Shown here one piece after another: positions 1 through 6,516 of a stretch of DNA of 9,543 nt; the stretch's first letter is position 1; the number at the start of each line of letters is the position of its first letter. The notes beneath the pieces were generated by a model, which worked only from the letters and a program-made list of their open reading frames with translations, made no database searches and was not told the DNA's origin. The translations under genes were made by a program, and so were the position numbers. This DNA is from an uncultured Bacteroidales bacterium. Its GTDB lineage: Bacteria; Bacteroidota; Bacteroidia; Bacteroidales; Paludibacteraceae. The DNA lies in contig CAIUKZ010000267.1 in the NCBI GenBank assembly GCA_903899865.1, positions 1 to 9,543 on the forward strand, written 5' to 3'.

Positions 1-438
1 CTGACCTGATTATCGTTTCACTTGGAACCAACGAAGCCTTTGGTGGAAGCTTCAATAAATCGGGATTTGTGTCTCAAATGGATGCGATGGTCACTGAATT
101 AAAAGCTCACAATCCCAATGCAGTCATCATGCTCACGACACCTGCAGAGGTGTACATCAAAAAAAAAGGCGCGAAGAAAAAGGATGGTCAGTGCTCCAAA
201 TCGAAATTGTGACTTAGTAGCTGACGCCATTGTGGAATATGCTTCGGCGCATCATCTGCCCGTCTGGGATATGAACAGGATAACAGGCGGTGAGGGTTCA
301 GCTAAAACATGGTTGACTCATGACTTTTTGCGACCAGACAGAATCCATTTTACCGAAGCTGGATATGCTATTCAAGGTGATCTTTTTTTCAAATCATTCA
401 TCAGTAATTACAATTCGTATGTGGAATCTAGACATTGA
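1..438 (+). pseudogene. SGNH/GDSL hydrolase-like protein, 3' part, frameshifted at an A9 run
   Basis: This is the C-terminal part of an SGNH/GDSL esterase or acetyltransferase; the 5' end lies outside the window. The frame opening at base 3 reads DLIIVSLGTNEAF, which matches the GxND-type block III of the SGNH fold, and continues to LTTPAEVYIKKK. It then hits TGA at 210-212. The next frame (+1) carries the expected remainder: VWDMNRITGG, and DRIHFTEAGY, the block V DxxH holding the catalytic Asp and His. It ends at TGA 436-438. The switch falls in or near nine A at 159-167; eight A would join both halves as VYIKKKARRKR. It may be a real mutation, a sequencing error, or a slippage site that yields some full-length protein. 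The stop lies inside the start of the following MBOAT gene (20-nt overlap). Periplasmic SGNH proteins commonly partner MBOAT proteins in O-acetylating polysaccharides, so that role is inferred here. Confidence 0.8.
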
Positions 439-1906
439 CAAAGTGCTCGAATTGCTTACCTACAATCCCAAGGAGCCGTTAATATTCAGCAGTGGGCTAT
501 TTCTATTTGTTTTCCTTGGTTTTTTGATGGTTTACAACCTGGTGAAACGCAAGTTTGATTTAAAAATAGCCTGGGTGACGCTTTTTTCCTATTATTTCTA
601 CTACAAGTCAAGTGGGATATTTTTCTTGTTGCTTTTCTTTGTAAGCGTGACCGATTTCGTTATCGGCAATGCCATTGTGTCCCGCAAAACACAGTTGGGC
701 AAGAAAATGCTGGTTTTCGTGTCCGTATCACTACATATAGCGTTACTTAGCTATTTCAAGTATTTCAATTTTCTAGTGGAACTGATTTCGTCCATTACCC
801 ATTCGCATTTTGAATTTCAGCATATTTTCTTGCCAGTTGGCATTTCGTTTTACACCTTCCAGTCCATGAGCTACATCATTGATGTGTACAGAGGTCACCT
901 TCAACCTCTCAAGCGCTTTGTGGATTATACTTTCTTTGCATCGTTTTTCCCACAGTTGGTGGCAGGACCTATTGTCCGCGCTGTTGATTTTGTGCCACAG
1001 ATTTACACCAATAATACAGTCACCAAGGAGATGTTTGGACGTGGTGTATTTCTCATCATGACAGGTCTTTTTAAGAAAGCCATTATTTCGGATTACATCA
1101 GCCTTAATTTTGTAGATCGTATTTTTGACAATCCGCTTTTGTACACCGGATTTGAGAATCTGATGGGAGTGTATGGCTATGCACTGCAGATTTATTGTGA
1201 TTTCTCGGGCTATTCGGACATGGCTATTGGTATAGCTTTGTTGCTAGGTTTTCATTTCAAAGCCAATTTTAATTCGCCCTATAAATCAGCCACCATCACT
1301 GAATTTTGGCATCGGTGGCACATCTCACTTTCTACATGGCTGAAAGATTATTTATACATCTCATTGGGTGGCAATAGAAAGGGAAAGTTCAGAACGTACC
1401 TGAATCTTTTTATCACCATGCTCATAGGTGGTCTGTGGCATGGTGCATCGCTAAAATTTGTTTTTTGGGGGGCGCTACACGGTGTGGCTTTGGGCGTCCA
1501 TAAGTTCTGCCTAGGATTATTCCCCAAGTTGCAAGCTACGGGTGACAAAATGAAATGGTGGAGCAAAACACTGGGTGTAGTACTGACTTTTAATATCGTT
1601 TGCTTCGGCTGGATTTTCTTTAGAGCTGGCAGTTTTGATATTGGTATTCAGGTCATTAATCAAATAGTCTATTCTTTCCATCCTGAAATTATTGGCGAAT
1701 TTATCACTGGCTATAAATACGTATTTTCATTGATAGTACTTGGCTATTTTCTGCATTTTGTGCCACAGAGTTGGGAGGATTTTTCCTGCAAAACGGTAAC
1801 TAACATGCCCGTAGTAGCGCAAGCAATCCTACTGACCCTGCTGATAGTTTTTATTTTTCAAATCAAATCTGCTGTAATTCAGCCTTTTATTTACTTCCAA
1901 TTTTAA
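419..1906 (+). CDS. MBOAT family O-acyltransferase (AlgI-like)
   Basis: A 495-residue polytopic membrane O-acyltransferase, the usual size for AlgI/PatA/DltB relatives. These proteins move acetyl groups across the inner membrane for attachment to a polysaccharide or peptidoglycan. Visible family blocks are FLPVGISFYTFQSMSYIIDVYRG (split here as FLPVGISFYTF and SYIIDVYRG, about 138-159), FPQLVAGPIVR (177-187), DFSGYSDMAIG (261-271), EFWHRWHISLSTWLKDYLY (295-313) and GGLWHGAS (337-344). H341 is the conserved MBOAT catalytic histidine and H298 is also conserved. Many hydrophobic helices span the whole chain. I chose ATG 419 over an in-frame ATG at 320 because the earlier start would read most of the upstream gene's end out of frame and adds no family sequence. 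The 20-nt overlap with the SGNH gene suggests translational coupling. Its last 65 codons recur at 2605-2799. The substrate polymer cannot be told from this window. Confidence 0.95.
   Translation: MWNLDIDKVLELLTYNPKEPLIFSSGLFLFVFLGFLMVYNLVKRKFDLKIAWVTLFSYYFYYKSSGIFFLLLFFVSVTDFVIGNAIVSRKTQLGKKMLVFVSVSLHIALLSYFKYFNFLVELISSITHSHFEFQHIFLPVGISFYTFQSMSYIIDVYRGHLQPLKRFVDYTFFASFFPQLVAGPIVRAVDFVPQIYTNNTVTKEMFGRGVFLIMTGLFKKAIISDYISLNFVDRIFDNPLLYTGFENLMGVYGYALQIYCDFSGYSDMAIGIALLLGFHFKANFNSPYKSATITEFWHRWHISLSTWLKDYLYISLGGNRKGKFRTYLNLFITMLIGGLWHGASLKFVFWGALHGVALGVHKFCLGLFPKLQATGDKMKWWSKTLGVVLTFNIVCFGWIFFRAGSFDIGIQVINQIVYSFHPEIIGEFITGYKYVFSLIVLGYFLHFVPQSWEDFSCKTVTNMPVVAQAILLTLLIVFIFQIKSAVIQPFIYFQF
1712..1906 (+). 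repeat. 195-bp direct repeat, copy A (MBOAT gene tail)
   Basis: This covers codons 432-495 plus the stop of the intact MBOAT gene. By hand alignment 174 of 195 positions match copy B at 2605-2799, with no gaps. Both copies end at the same TAA. Sequence similarity stops abruptly upstream of the shared TATAAATAC. Confidence 0.93.
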
Positions 1907-1926
1907 CAATTACTAAACAGATATTT

Positions 1927-2562
1927 ATGAAAAATCAATTATTAATATCCTTACTCACCCTGTATAGTGTATTATTTTTTACTGTTCTATTTGTTTTTAT
2001 TTCAAACCAATTGGGAATAGATATTAACTCCATCTTTGTTTGGATTTTGATAGTTAGTATGATAGGAGTTGTTATTTATTTAATTGTTAGTCAAATTAAT
2101 CCAAATAAAATAGAAGGCAAATTGATCTCAAGTAAATTAACACCACTATACAAGTTTATTGTACCTTTAACAAGTTTTCTTGCATTTGTTTTTTATACTA
2201 GCCTTTATTTGCTACGACTTATTTCATCATTTGAACAAACTGTAATAATAGCTTTTGATTTATTTTGTTTAACATTCTTGATTGCTAGTTTTTTTCCATC
2301 AAGCCCTTTTGCTTGGTATTGTAAATTGTATTTATGTGAAGATAAACTTGTGGTTGATGATTATTTTAAATGTACAGAAATCAAATATAGAGATATCGTT
2401 AATTTAGAGTGTTCACTTTTCAAAACTTATAGAATTGAAGTTGTGATTGATAACAAAAAGAAAAGTTATTATTTTATACCGACAGTGCTAGTCGCGATTT
2501 TACTGTTTTACACTCCACCAGGCATAAAAAAGATTAAAGAAATAGTAAAACGGAACAAATAA
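1927..2562 (+). CDS. hypothetical membrane protein with possible PH-like C-terminal domain
   Basis: I do not recognise this 211-residue protein as a named family. Four hydrophobic segments are visible at about 5-26, 35-56, 77-98 and 104-124. They are followed by a soluble tail of about 80 residues. The tail has strand-like pieces (KLYLCEDKLVVDDYF, TEIKYRDIVNLECS, RIEVVIDNKKKSYYFIP), the pattern of small bacterial PH-like domains attached to membrane helices; this assignment is inference. It ends in a lysine-rich segment. The gene begins 20 nt after the MBOAT stop with no evident promoter, so it is probably co-transcribed. Base composition is unusual: two lines I counted (1981-2040 and 2101-2160) each hold 16 G+C of 60, against 24 of 60 for 1201-1260 in the MBOAT gene. 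Together with the flanking MBOAT-tail copies, this suggests the gene arrived later than its neighbours. Confidence 0.75.
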   Translation: MKNQLLISLLTLYSVLFFTVLFVFISNQLGIDINSIFVWILIVSMIGVVIYLIVSQINPNKIEGKLISSKLTPLYKFIVPLTSFLAFVFYTSLYLLRLISSFEQTVIIAFDLFCLTFLIASFFPSSPFAWYCKLYLCEDKLVVDDYFKCTEIKYRDIVNLECSLFKTYRIEVVIDNKKKSYYFIPTVLVAILLFYTPPGIKKIKEIVKRNK

Positions 2563-2604
2563 ATTGCTCTTTTGGTGCCTTCTTCAGTGTACCACGATAA
2601 TGAG

Positions 2605-2799
2605 TATAAATACCTGTTTTCATTGATAGTACTTTTCTATTTTCTGCATTTTGTGCCACAGATGTGGGAGGATTTCTCCTGCAAAACAGTAACTAACATG
2701 CCCATAGTAGCACAAGCAATCTTACTGACCCTATTGATAGTTTTTATTTTTCAAATCAATCTTGCTGTGATTTAACCGTTTATTTACTTTCAATTTTAA
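2605..2799 (+). pseudogene. orphan 3' remnant of a second MBOAT gene (repeat copy B)
   Basis: This stretch encodes YKYLFSLIVLFYFLHFVPQ and onward, matching residues 432-495 of the intact MBOAT protein. It has no catalytic or upstream MBOAT blocks. Sixteen of 65 codons differ from copy A: nine synonymously, six by replacement (for example V to L, G to F, S to M), and one CAG changed to TAA at 2773-2775, which cuts off the last eleven residues. The frame is otherwise open for 198 nt upstream and downstream of the junction, back to the stop of the preceding gene, reading VPSSVYHDNE before the homology. A short product of up to 67 residues from TTG 2572 is possible, but nothing supports it. The mainly synonymous divergence suggests this was once part of a working paralogue that lost its 5' part. 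Confidence 0.85.
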
Positions 2800-2830
2800 T
2801 AGAAATTTCACATCGTGTTACAAGAAATAT

Positions 2831-2861
2831 TTTCGTACTATCAAAAAACAAATTACTTTTG
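2831..2861 (+). promoter_or_regulatory. candidate Bacteroidetes promoter for the polyamine genes
   Basis: TACTTTTG at 2854-2861 is an exact match to the Bacteroidetes -7 box TAnnTTTG. Nineteen bases upstream lies TTTC (2831-2834), one mismatch from the -33 element TTTG. Transcription would start near 2866-2869, leaving a leader of about 43 nt before ATG 2911. The box is short, so a chance match cannot be excluded, but its position and spacing suit the gene. Confidence 0.45.
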
Positions 2862-2891
2862 TTGTACAATCAGTTAATATAACTTGTACAA
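2862..2891 (+). promoter_or_regulatory. twin TTGTACAA palindromes, candidate operator
   Basis: The perfect 8-bp palindrome TTGTACAA occurs at 2862-2869 and again at 2884-2891. The centres are 22 bp apart, close to two helical turns, so both would lie on the same face of DNA. The first copy directly follows the candidate -7 box and would cover the transcription start. This layout suits a dimeric repressor that binds cooperatively. The regulator is unknown and no regulator gene is in the window. Confidence 0.45.
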
Positions 2892-2910
2892 ATAATAACT
2901 TCTACAAATC

Positions 2911-4113
2911 ATGGGAAAAGTATTGATTATTGGCGCCGGTGGCGTGGGTACTGTGGTGGCTAACAAAGTAGCTCAAAACACGGATGTATTTACAGAAATC
3001 ATGTTGGCTAGTCGCACCAAGTCCAAATGCGATGCCATCGCTGCGGATGTAAAGACTAGATTCGGCGTGGAAATAAAAACGGCTCAAGTGGATGCAGATG
3101 TGGTGCCTGAGTTAGTAGCACTTCTCAAGGATTTCAAACCAGAATTGCTCATCAATGTAGCGCTTCCATACCAAGACCTTACAATCATGGATGCTTGTTT
3201 GGAAGCTGGTGTCAACTACTTAGATACCGCCAACTATGAACCAAAAGATGAGGCTCACTTCGAGTACAGTTGGCAATGGGCCTATCAAGACAAATTCAAA
3301 GCGGCAGGACTAACTGCTATTTTGGGTTGCGGGTTTGACCCTGGTGTGACTAGCGTTTATACCGCCTATGCTGCCAAACATCACTTTGATGAGATTCAAT
3401 ACCTTGACATTGTGGACTGCAACGCGGGTGATCATGGCAAGGCTTTTGCGACTAACTTCAACCCCGAAATCAATATCCGTGAGGTGACTCAGCGTGGAAA
3501 ATACTGGGAAAATGGTGCTTGGGTAGAAACAGATCCACACGAGATACACAAAGCGCTCACCTACCCAGAAGTGGGACCTAAAGAATCGTATGTGATTTAC
3601 CACGAAGAATTGGAGTCATTGGTTAAAAATTTCCCAACTCTCAAACGCGCTCGTTTTTGGATGACCTTTGGGCAAGAGTACCTGACTCACCTGCGTGTGA
3701 TTCAAAACATTGGCATGGCTCGCATTGACGAAGTAGAATACAATGGACAAAAAATTGTTCCTATCCAATTCCTAAAAGCTGTTCTTCCTAATCCGGGTGA
3801 CTTAGGCGAAAACTACACAGGTCAAACTTCCATTGGATGTCGCATCAAAGGCTTGAAGGACGGCAAAGAAATGACTTACTATGTGTATAACAACTGTAGC
3901 CACGAAGCCGCTTACAAAGAAACAGGAGCACAAGGCGTGAGCTATACCACCGGTGTACCAGCTATGATAGGTGCGATGATGTTCTTCAAAGGCGAATGGC
4001 GCAAAGCTGGCGTTTTCAACGTGGAAGAATTCAATCCTGACCCATTCATGGAGCAGCTCAACATCCACGGTCTACCTTGGCACGAATTGCACAACATTGA
4101 CCTCGAATTATAA
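2911..4113 (+). CDS. carboxy(nor)spermidine dehydrogenase, saccharopine dehydrogenase family
   Basis: A 400-residue cytoplasmic NADPH-dependent enzyme, close to the family's usual length of about 400. It would condense L-aspartate semialdehyde with putrescine (or 1,3-diaminopropane) into carboxyspermidine (or carboxynorspermidine). The N-terminus VLIIGAGGVGTVVANKVAQ carries the Rossmann motif GAGGVG at 8-13. Further family segments are NVALPYQDLTIMDACLEAG (82-100), YLDTANYEP (103-111) and GCGFDPGVTSVY (139-150). The assignment is strengthened by the nspC-type decarboxylase downstream, the next enzyme of the same route. No diaminobutyrate aminotransferase or decarboxylase, needed to make 1,3-diaminopropane, is in the window. 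Spermidine is therefore a more likely product than norspermidine, but this is inference. ATG 2911 is right at the Rossmann fold start. A candidate promoter and operator lie just upstream. Confidence 0.93.
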   Translation: MGKVLIIGAGGVGTVVANKVAQNTDVFTEIMLASRTKSKCDAIAADVKTRFGVEIKTAQVDADVVPELVALLKDFKPELLINVALPYQDLTIMDACLEAGVNYLDTANYEPKDEAHFEYSWQWAYQDKFKAAGLTAILGCGFDPGVTSVYTAYAAKHHFDEIQYLDIVDCNAGDHGKAFATNFNPEINIREVTQRGKYWENGAWVETDPHEIHKALTYPEVGPKESYVIYHEELESLVKNFPTLKRARFWMTFGQEYLTHLRVIQNIGMARIDEVEYNGQKIVPIQFLKAVLPNPGDLGENYTGQTSIGCRIKGLKDGKEMTYYVYNNCSHEAAYKETGAQGVSYTTGVPAMIGAMMFFKGEWRKAGVFNVEEFNPDPFMEQLNIHGLPWHELHNIDLEL

Positions 4114-4117
4114 ACGG

Positions 4118-4129
4118 ATGAAACACTCA
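4118..4129 (+). repeat. 12-bp copy of the lipoprotein start region
   Basis: ATGAAACACTCA occurs here, 4 nt after the dehydrogenase stop, and again at 4272-4283 as the first four codons of the lipoprotein gene. From this first copy translation would give only MKHSCPK before TAA. The two copies bracket 142 bp that includes the palindromic repeat at 4183-4271. Confidence 0.7.
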
Positions 4130-4182
4130 TGTCCAAAATAAAAAATTGGACTCAAAAGAGAATTGAAAATCAACGAAGTTAA

Positions 4183-4271
4183 TGATTATCCATCACAGAT
4201 TCGCTCTTAAAGTCCCCGCAGTTTATCCCGTCATAAACGGGAGGGGCTTGGGGAGGCTTAATTTAATCCAA
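4183..4271 (+). repeat. dispersed palindromic repeat, copy 1, abutting the lipoprotein start
   Basis: This element matches the reverse complement of 8140-8230. The 41-base core at 4203-4243 agrees at 39 of 41 positions with 8170-8210, and the flanks align with small gaps. It can fold with an inner stem CCCGT/ACGGG (4227-4231 with 4237-4241, loop CATAA) and an outer CCCC/GGGG pairing across a bulge. It ends with GGCTTAATTTAATCCA directly before ATG 4272. It has no U-run, so it is not a standard terminator. It could be a REP/MITE-like repeat or a structured 5' leader. Confidence 0.8.
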
Positions 4272-5102
4272 ATGAAACACTCAACCATAGCCATTTTCGT
4301 TTTTCTACTGGTGGCCTGCACAAGCAAGGCGCCAGTAGATTATTCTACGCAGTGGACACAACTTCAAACGTCGATTACTTACGGCGCGGACAATGTCACT
4401 GTAGTATCCATGACAGATAATGCCTATGATGCAAGTGGTCGGTTGGTAATGGTGAGTAAATATTCCAATGGAAATCAAGAGTCCAATCTAGTCTCCAAGG
4501 ATCATCAATACTCGTATGCTGACAAACTGTTGACTTACACCCAAGACTTATACACCAACGGACAAGTTTCATTTACCACCAAATACAAAATCAAGTACAT
4601 GGATCCCTACTGGTCAAGACCAGATACTATCATAGCTTATACTTCTGATGGTGTGACAGAAACAGGTAGGACCGAATACACTTATGATAGCCAGTATCGT
4701 AAGATAGGGGTTGTTAATAAGTTGAAGTCTGTTGTAGTGTCCAAATCGCTTCATTATAGCTATTCGGCGAAATCAGTCGATTATACTACTGTCAATTTTA
4801 CGTTAAACGGTGACACCATTTCAAAGATCAAGTACAAAGACACCTATTTTGATGGCAATGGTGCAAAGCTTCAAAGCAGTATCGTTTATGCTACGGATAG
4901 TACTACCGAAGACTCTAAAATAGAAAACACCTACGATGGGGAAGGAAAGATAATTTTCAGTTATAACTATGTCAAGGGAGTCCTTGTCTCCAAATCCCAT
5001 GATTACACCTACAATGGTAAAGAAGTCACGTTCTTGTTGGATAATTACAGTAATGGTGTTGTAACTTCTACGATAAAAAACAAATACATTTATTTTAAAT
5101 AA
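4272..5102 (+). CDS. repeat-containing lipoprotein within the polyamine operon
   Basis: A 276-residue predicted lipoprotein of unknown function. The N-terminus MKHSTIAIFVFLLVAC is a short signal peptide ending in a lipobox LVAC, with lipidated Cys at 16. The mature part consists of about three degenerate units of roughly 83 residues. Landmarks recur at even spacing: YDASGR (52), YDSQYRK (138) and YDGEGK (221); and VSKDHQYSYADK (74), VSKSLHYSYSAK (156) and VSKSHDYTYNGK (239). The units are rich in Tyr, Ser, Thr and Lys and resemble loosely the YD-type β-repeats of bacterial surface proteins; that resemblance is an inference. ATG 4272 is preferred to an in-frame ATG at 4182 because the longer form would translate the palindromic repeat and destroy the signal peptide. 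It ends 7 nt before nspC, so the two genes are probably co-transcribed. An envelope location is expected, unlike the cytosolic enzymes around it. Confidence 0.85.
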   Translation: MKHSTIAIFVFLLVACTSKAPVDYSTQWTQLQTSITYGADNVTVVSMTDNAYDASGRLVMVSKYSNGNQESNLVSKDHQYSYADKLLTYTQDLYTNGQVSFTTKYKIKYMDPYWSRPDTIIAYTSDGVTETGRTEYTYDSQYRKIGVVNKLKSVVVSKSLHYSYSAKSVDYTTVNFTLNGDTISKIKYKDTYFDGNGAKLQSSIVYATDSTTEDSKIENTYDGEGKIIFSYNYVKGVLVSKSHDYTYNGKEVTFLLDNYSNGVVTSTIKNKYIYFK

Positions 5103-5109
5103 TTCCAAC

Positions 5110-6240
5110 ATGGAATATACTAATATCCCCTCCCCTTGTTTCGTCCTTGACGAAGTGGCTTTCAGACGAAATCTGACACTCATTCAGTCGGTAAAGGAAC
5201 GTGCAGGTGTAGAGATTATACTTGCTTTTAAGGCGTTTGCCATGTGGAGTGCGTTTCCCATTGTGCGGGAATATATTCCTTATTCTACGGCTAGTTCGCT
5301 GGCTGAGGCACGACTGGCGTATGAAGAGATGGGCAGCCCAGCGCATACCTATGGACCTGCCTATACAGACAAGGAGTTTCCACAGATAATGGCCTGTAGT
5401 AGCCACATTACATTCAATTCACTTACCCAGTTTTCCCATTTTTATCCTCAGACTGTTGGAAAAAATATCTCTTGTGGATTGCGCATTAATCCTGAGTTTT
5501 CGGATGTGGAGACCGATTTGTACAATCCATGTGCGCCTGGTTCAAGACTCGGTGTGGTAGCCGATTTACTGGGCGACCAACTGCCAGATGGAGTAGAGGG
5601 TCTTCATTTTCATACTTTGTGTGAGTCAGACTCACATGATTTGGAACGCACACTGCAAGTAGTTGAGGCGAAATTCGGTAAGTATTTTTCACAGATTAAA
5701 TGGCTCAATATGGGTGGTGGTCACCTCATGACTCGCGAAGGATATGATGTGGATCATCTGATAGGGCTACTGCAAAACTTCAAAGCTAAGTACCCACACA
5801 TCCAATTGATTTTAGAGCCGGGTAGTGCGTTTGCGTGGCGTACAGGTGTGCTCGTTTCCACCGTGGTGGACATCGTTGAAAATCGAGGCATTAAAACCGC
5901 CATGCTGGATGTGTCATTCTCATGCCACATGCCCGACTGCCTGGAGATGCCTTACAAGCCTGCAATCATTGGTGCTACCGATGCTATGGAAGGAAAACCC
6001 ACTTATCGCATGGGTGGCAACAGCTGTCTTTCGGGCGATTTCTATGGAGATTGGTCGTTTGAACAGGAATTAAAAATCGGTGACCGTGTGGTGTTTGAGG
6101 ATATGATTCATTACACCATGGTGAAAACCACCATGTTTAATGGCGTGTCGCACCCAAGTATCGGTATCTGGACCAAGGATAATGAGTTTAGACTGGTTAA
6201 GGAATTTGGATATGAAGATTATAAAAACAGGATGTCGTAG
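5110..6240 (+). CDS. nspC: carboxynorspermidine/carboxyspermidine decarboxylase
   Basis: A 376-residue PLP enzyme of the alanine racemase/ornithine decarboxylase fold-III class. It removes CO2 from carboxyspermidine or carboxynorspermidine to give the polyamine. The family length is about 370-380. Visible features are the N-terminal IPSPCFVLDE; K41 in LAFKAFAMW, expected to form the Schiff base with PLP; STASSLAEARLA (59-70); GLHFHTLCES (164-173); the glycine-rich phosphate-binding NMGGGHLMTR (200-209); LEPGSAFAW (235-243) with E236; CHMPDCLEMPY (272-282); and GGNSCLSGD (302-310) with C306 and D310 in the position of the catalytic Cys/Asp pair of this fold. Translation probably follows from the lipoprotein gene only 7 nt upstream. 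No terminator is obvious directly downstream. With the dehydrogenase at 2911-4113 it completes the two-step aspartate-semialdehyde-dependent route. Confidence 0.96.
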   Translation: MEYTNIPSPCFVLDEVAFRRNLTLIQSVKERAGVEIILAFKAFAMWSAFPIVREYIPYSTASSLAEARLAYEEMGSPAHTYGPAYTDKEFPQIMACSSHITFNSLTQFSHFYPQTVGKNISCGLRINPEFSDVETDLYNPCAPGSRLGVVADLLGDQLPDGVEGLHFHTLCESDSHDLERTLQVVEAKFGKYFSQIKWLNMGGGHLMTREGYDVDHLIGLLQNFKAKYPHIQLILEPGSAFAWRTGVLVSTVVDIVENRGIKTAMLDVSFSCHMPDCLEMPYKPAIIGATDAMEGKPTYRMGGNSCLSGDFYGDWSFEQELKIGDRVVFEDMIHYTMVKTTMFNGVSHPSIGIWTKDNEFRLVKEFGYEDYKNRMS

Positions 6241-6279
6241 GGAATTAAAATTGAAAATTGAAAATTGAGGAATGACACA

Positions 6280-6378
6280 ACAGCACCTTTCGGTATTATT
6301 ATGCTGTCAATCTTTATTTACAAGTGATTCTGTGTGTTTTCAAAAATTGAAGCAAGATACAATTTGCCGAAAGGCAAA
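6280..6378 (+). other. possible RNA element with two competing pairings
   Basis: TTTGCC and GGCAAA form a perfect 6-bp stem closed by a GAAA tetraloop at 6363-6378. CCGAAAGG inside that hairpin (6367-6374) is also perfectly complementary over 8 bases to CCTTTCGG at 6286-6293. The latter lies in the loop of an ACAGCA/TGCTGT stem (6280-6307). The local hairpins and the long-range helix cannot form fully together. The short lengths leave room for chance. Confidence 0.25.
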
Positions 6379-6483
6379 CTATGTATGTTCTTAGTTTTGC
6401 TTTTTGAATAGCTTGATGTGTTCCATGTGTTTCCTTTTGTGACTTTTGTGGTTTAATTTTCTGCATGGGTTTTACTCACCTTG

Positions 6484-6516
6484 TTGGTTATAGAACCGAA
6501 TTTATTTATAAATTTG
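6484..6516 (+). promoter_or_regulatory. candidate Bacteroidetes promoter for the small membrane protein gene
   Basis: TAAATTTG at 6509-6516 matches the TAnnTTTG -7 box exactly. TTG at 6484-6486 lies 22 bases upstream, slightly wider than the usual 19-21. The predicted leader before ATG 6616 would be about 90 nt. Confidence 0.4.

Noticed and set aside
320..418. Earlier in-frame ATG that would extend the MBOAT protein by 33 residues
   Set aside because: The extra residues overlap the SGNH gene's conserved DRIHFTEAGY region out of frame and do not look like an MBOAT N-terminus; ATG 419 gives a normal start.
1348..1566. Minus-strand frame inside the MBOAT gene
   Set aside because: It is antisense to the most conserved MBOAT motifs, so its openness reflects codon bias of the real gene.
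1712..2799. Direct repeats read as a composite transposon
   Set aside because: The repeats are a coding gene tail, with no transposase, no inverted ends and no target duplication found.
4182..4271. Earlier ATG for the lipoprotein gene
   Set aside because: It would translate the palindromic repeat and bury the signal peptide and lipobox that begin at 4272.
4821..5406. Open minus-strand frames over the lipoprotein end and the nspC start
   Set aside because: They overlap strongly supported genes on the other strand and show no recognisable domain.
6247..6267. Three tandem AAAATTG heptamers as a possible iteron or CRISPR-like repeat
   Set aside because: There are only three short AT-rich copies with no spacers and no replication or cas genes nearby; this is simple low-complexity sequence.
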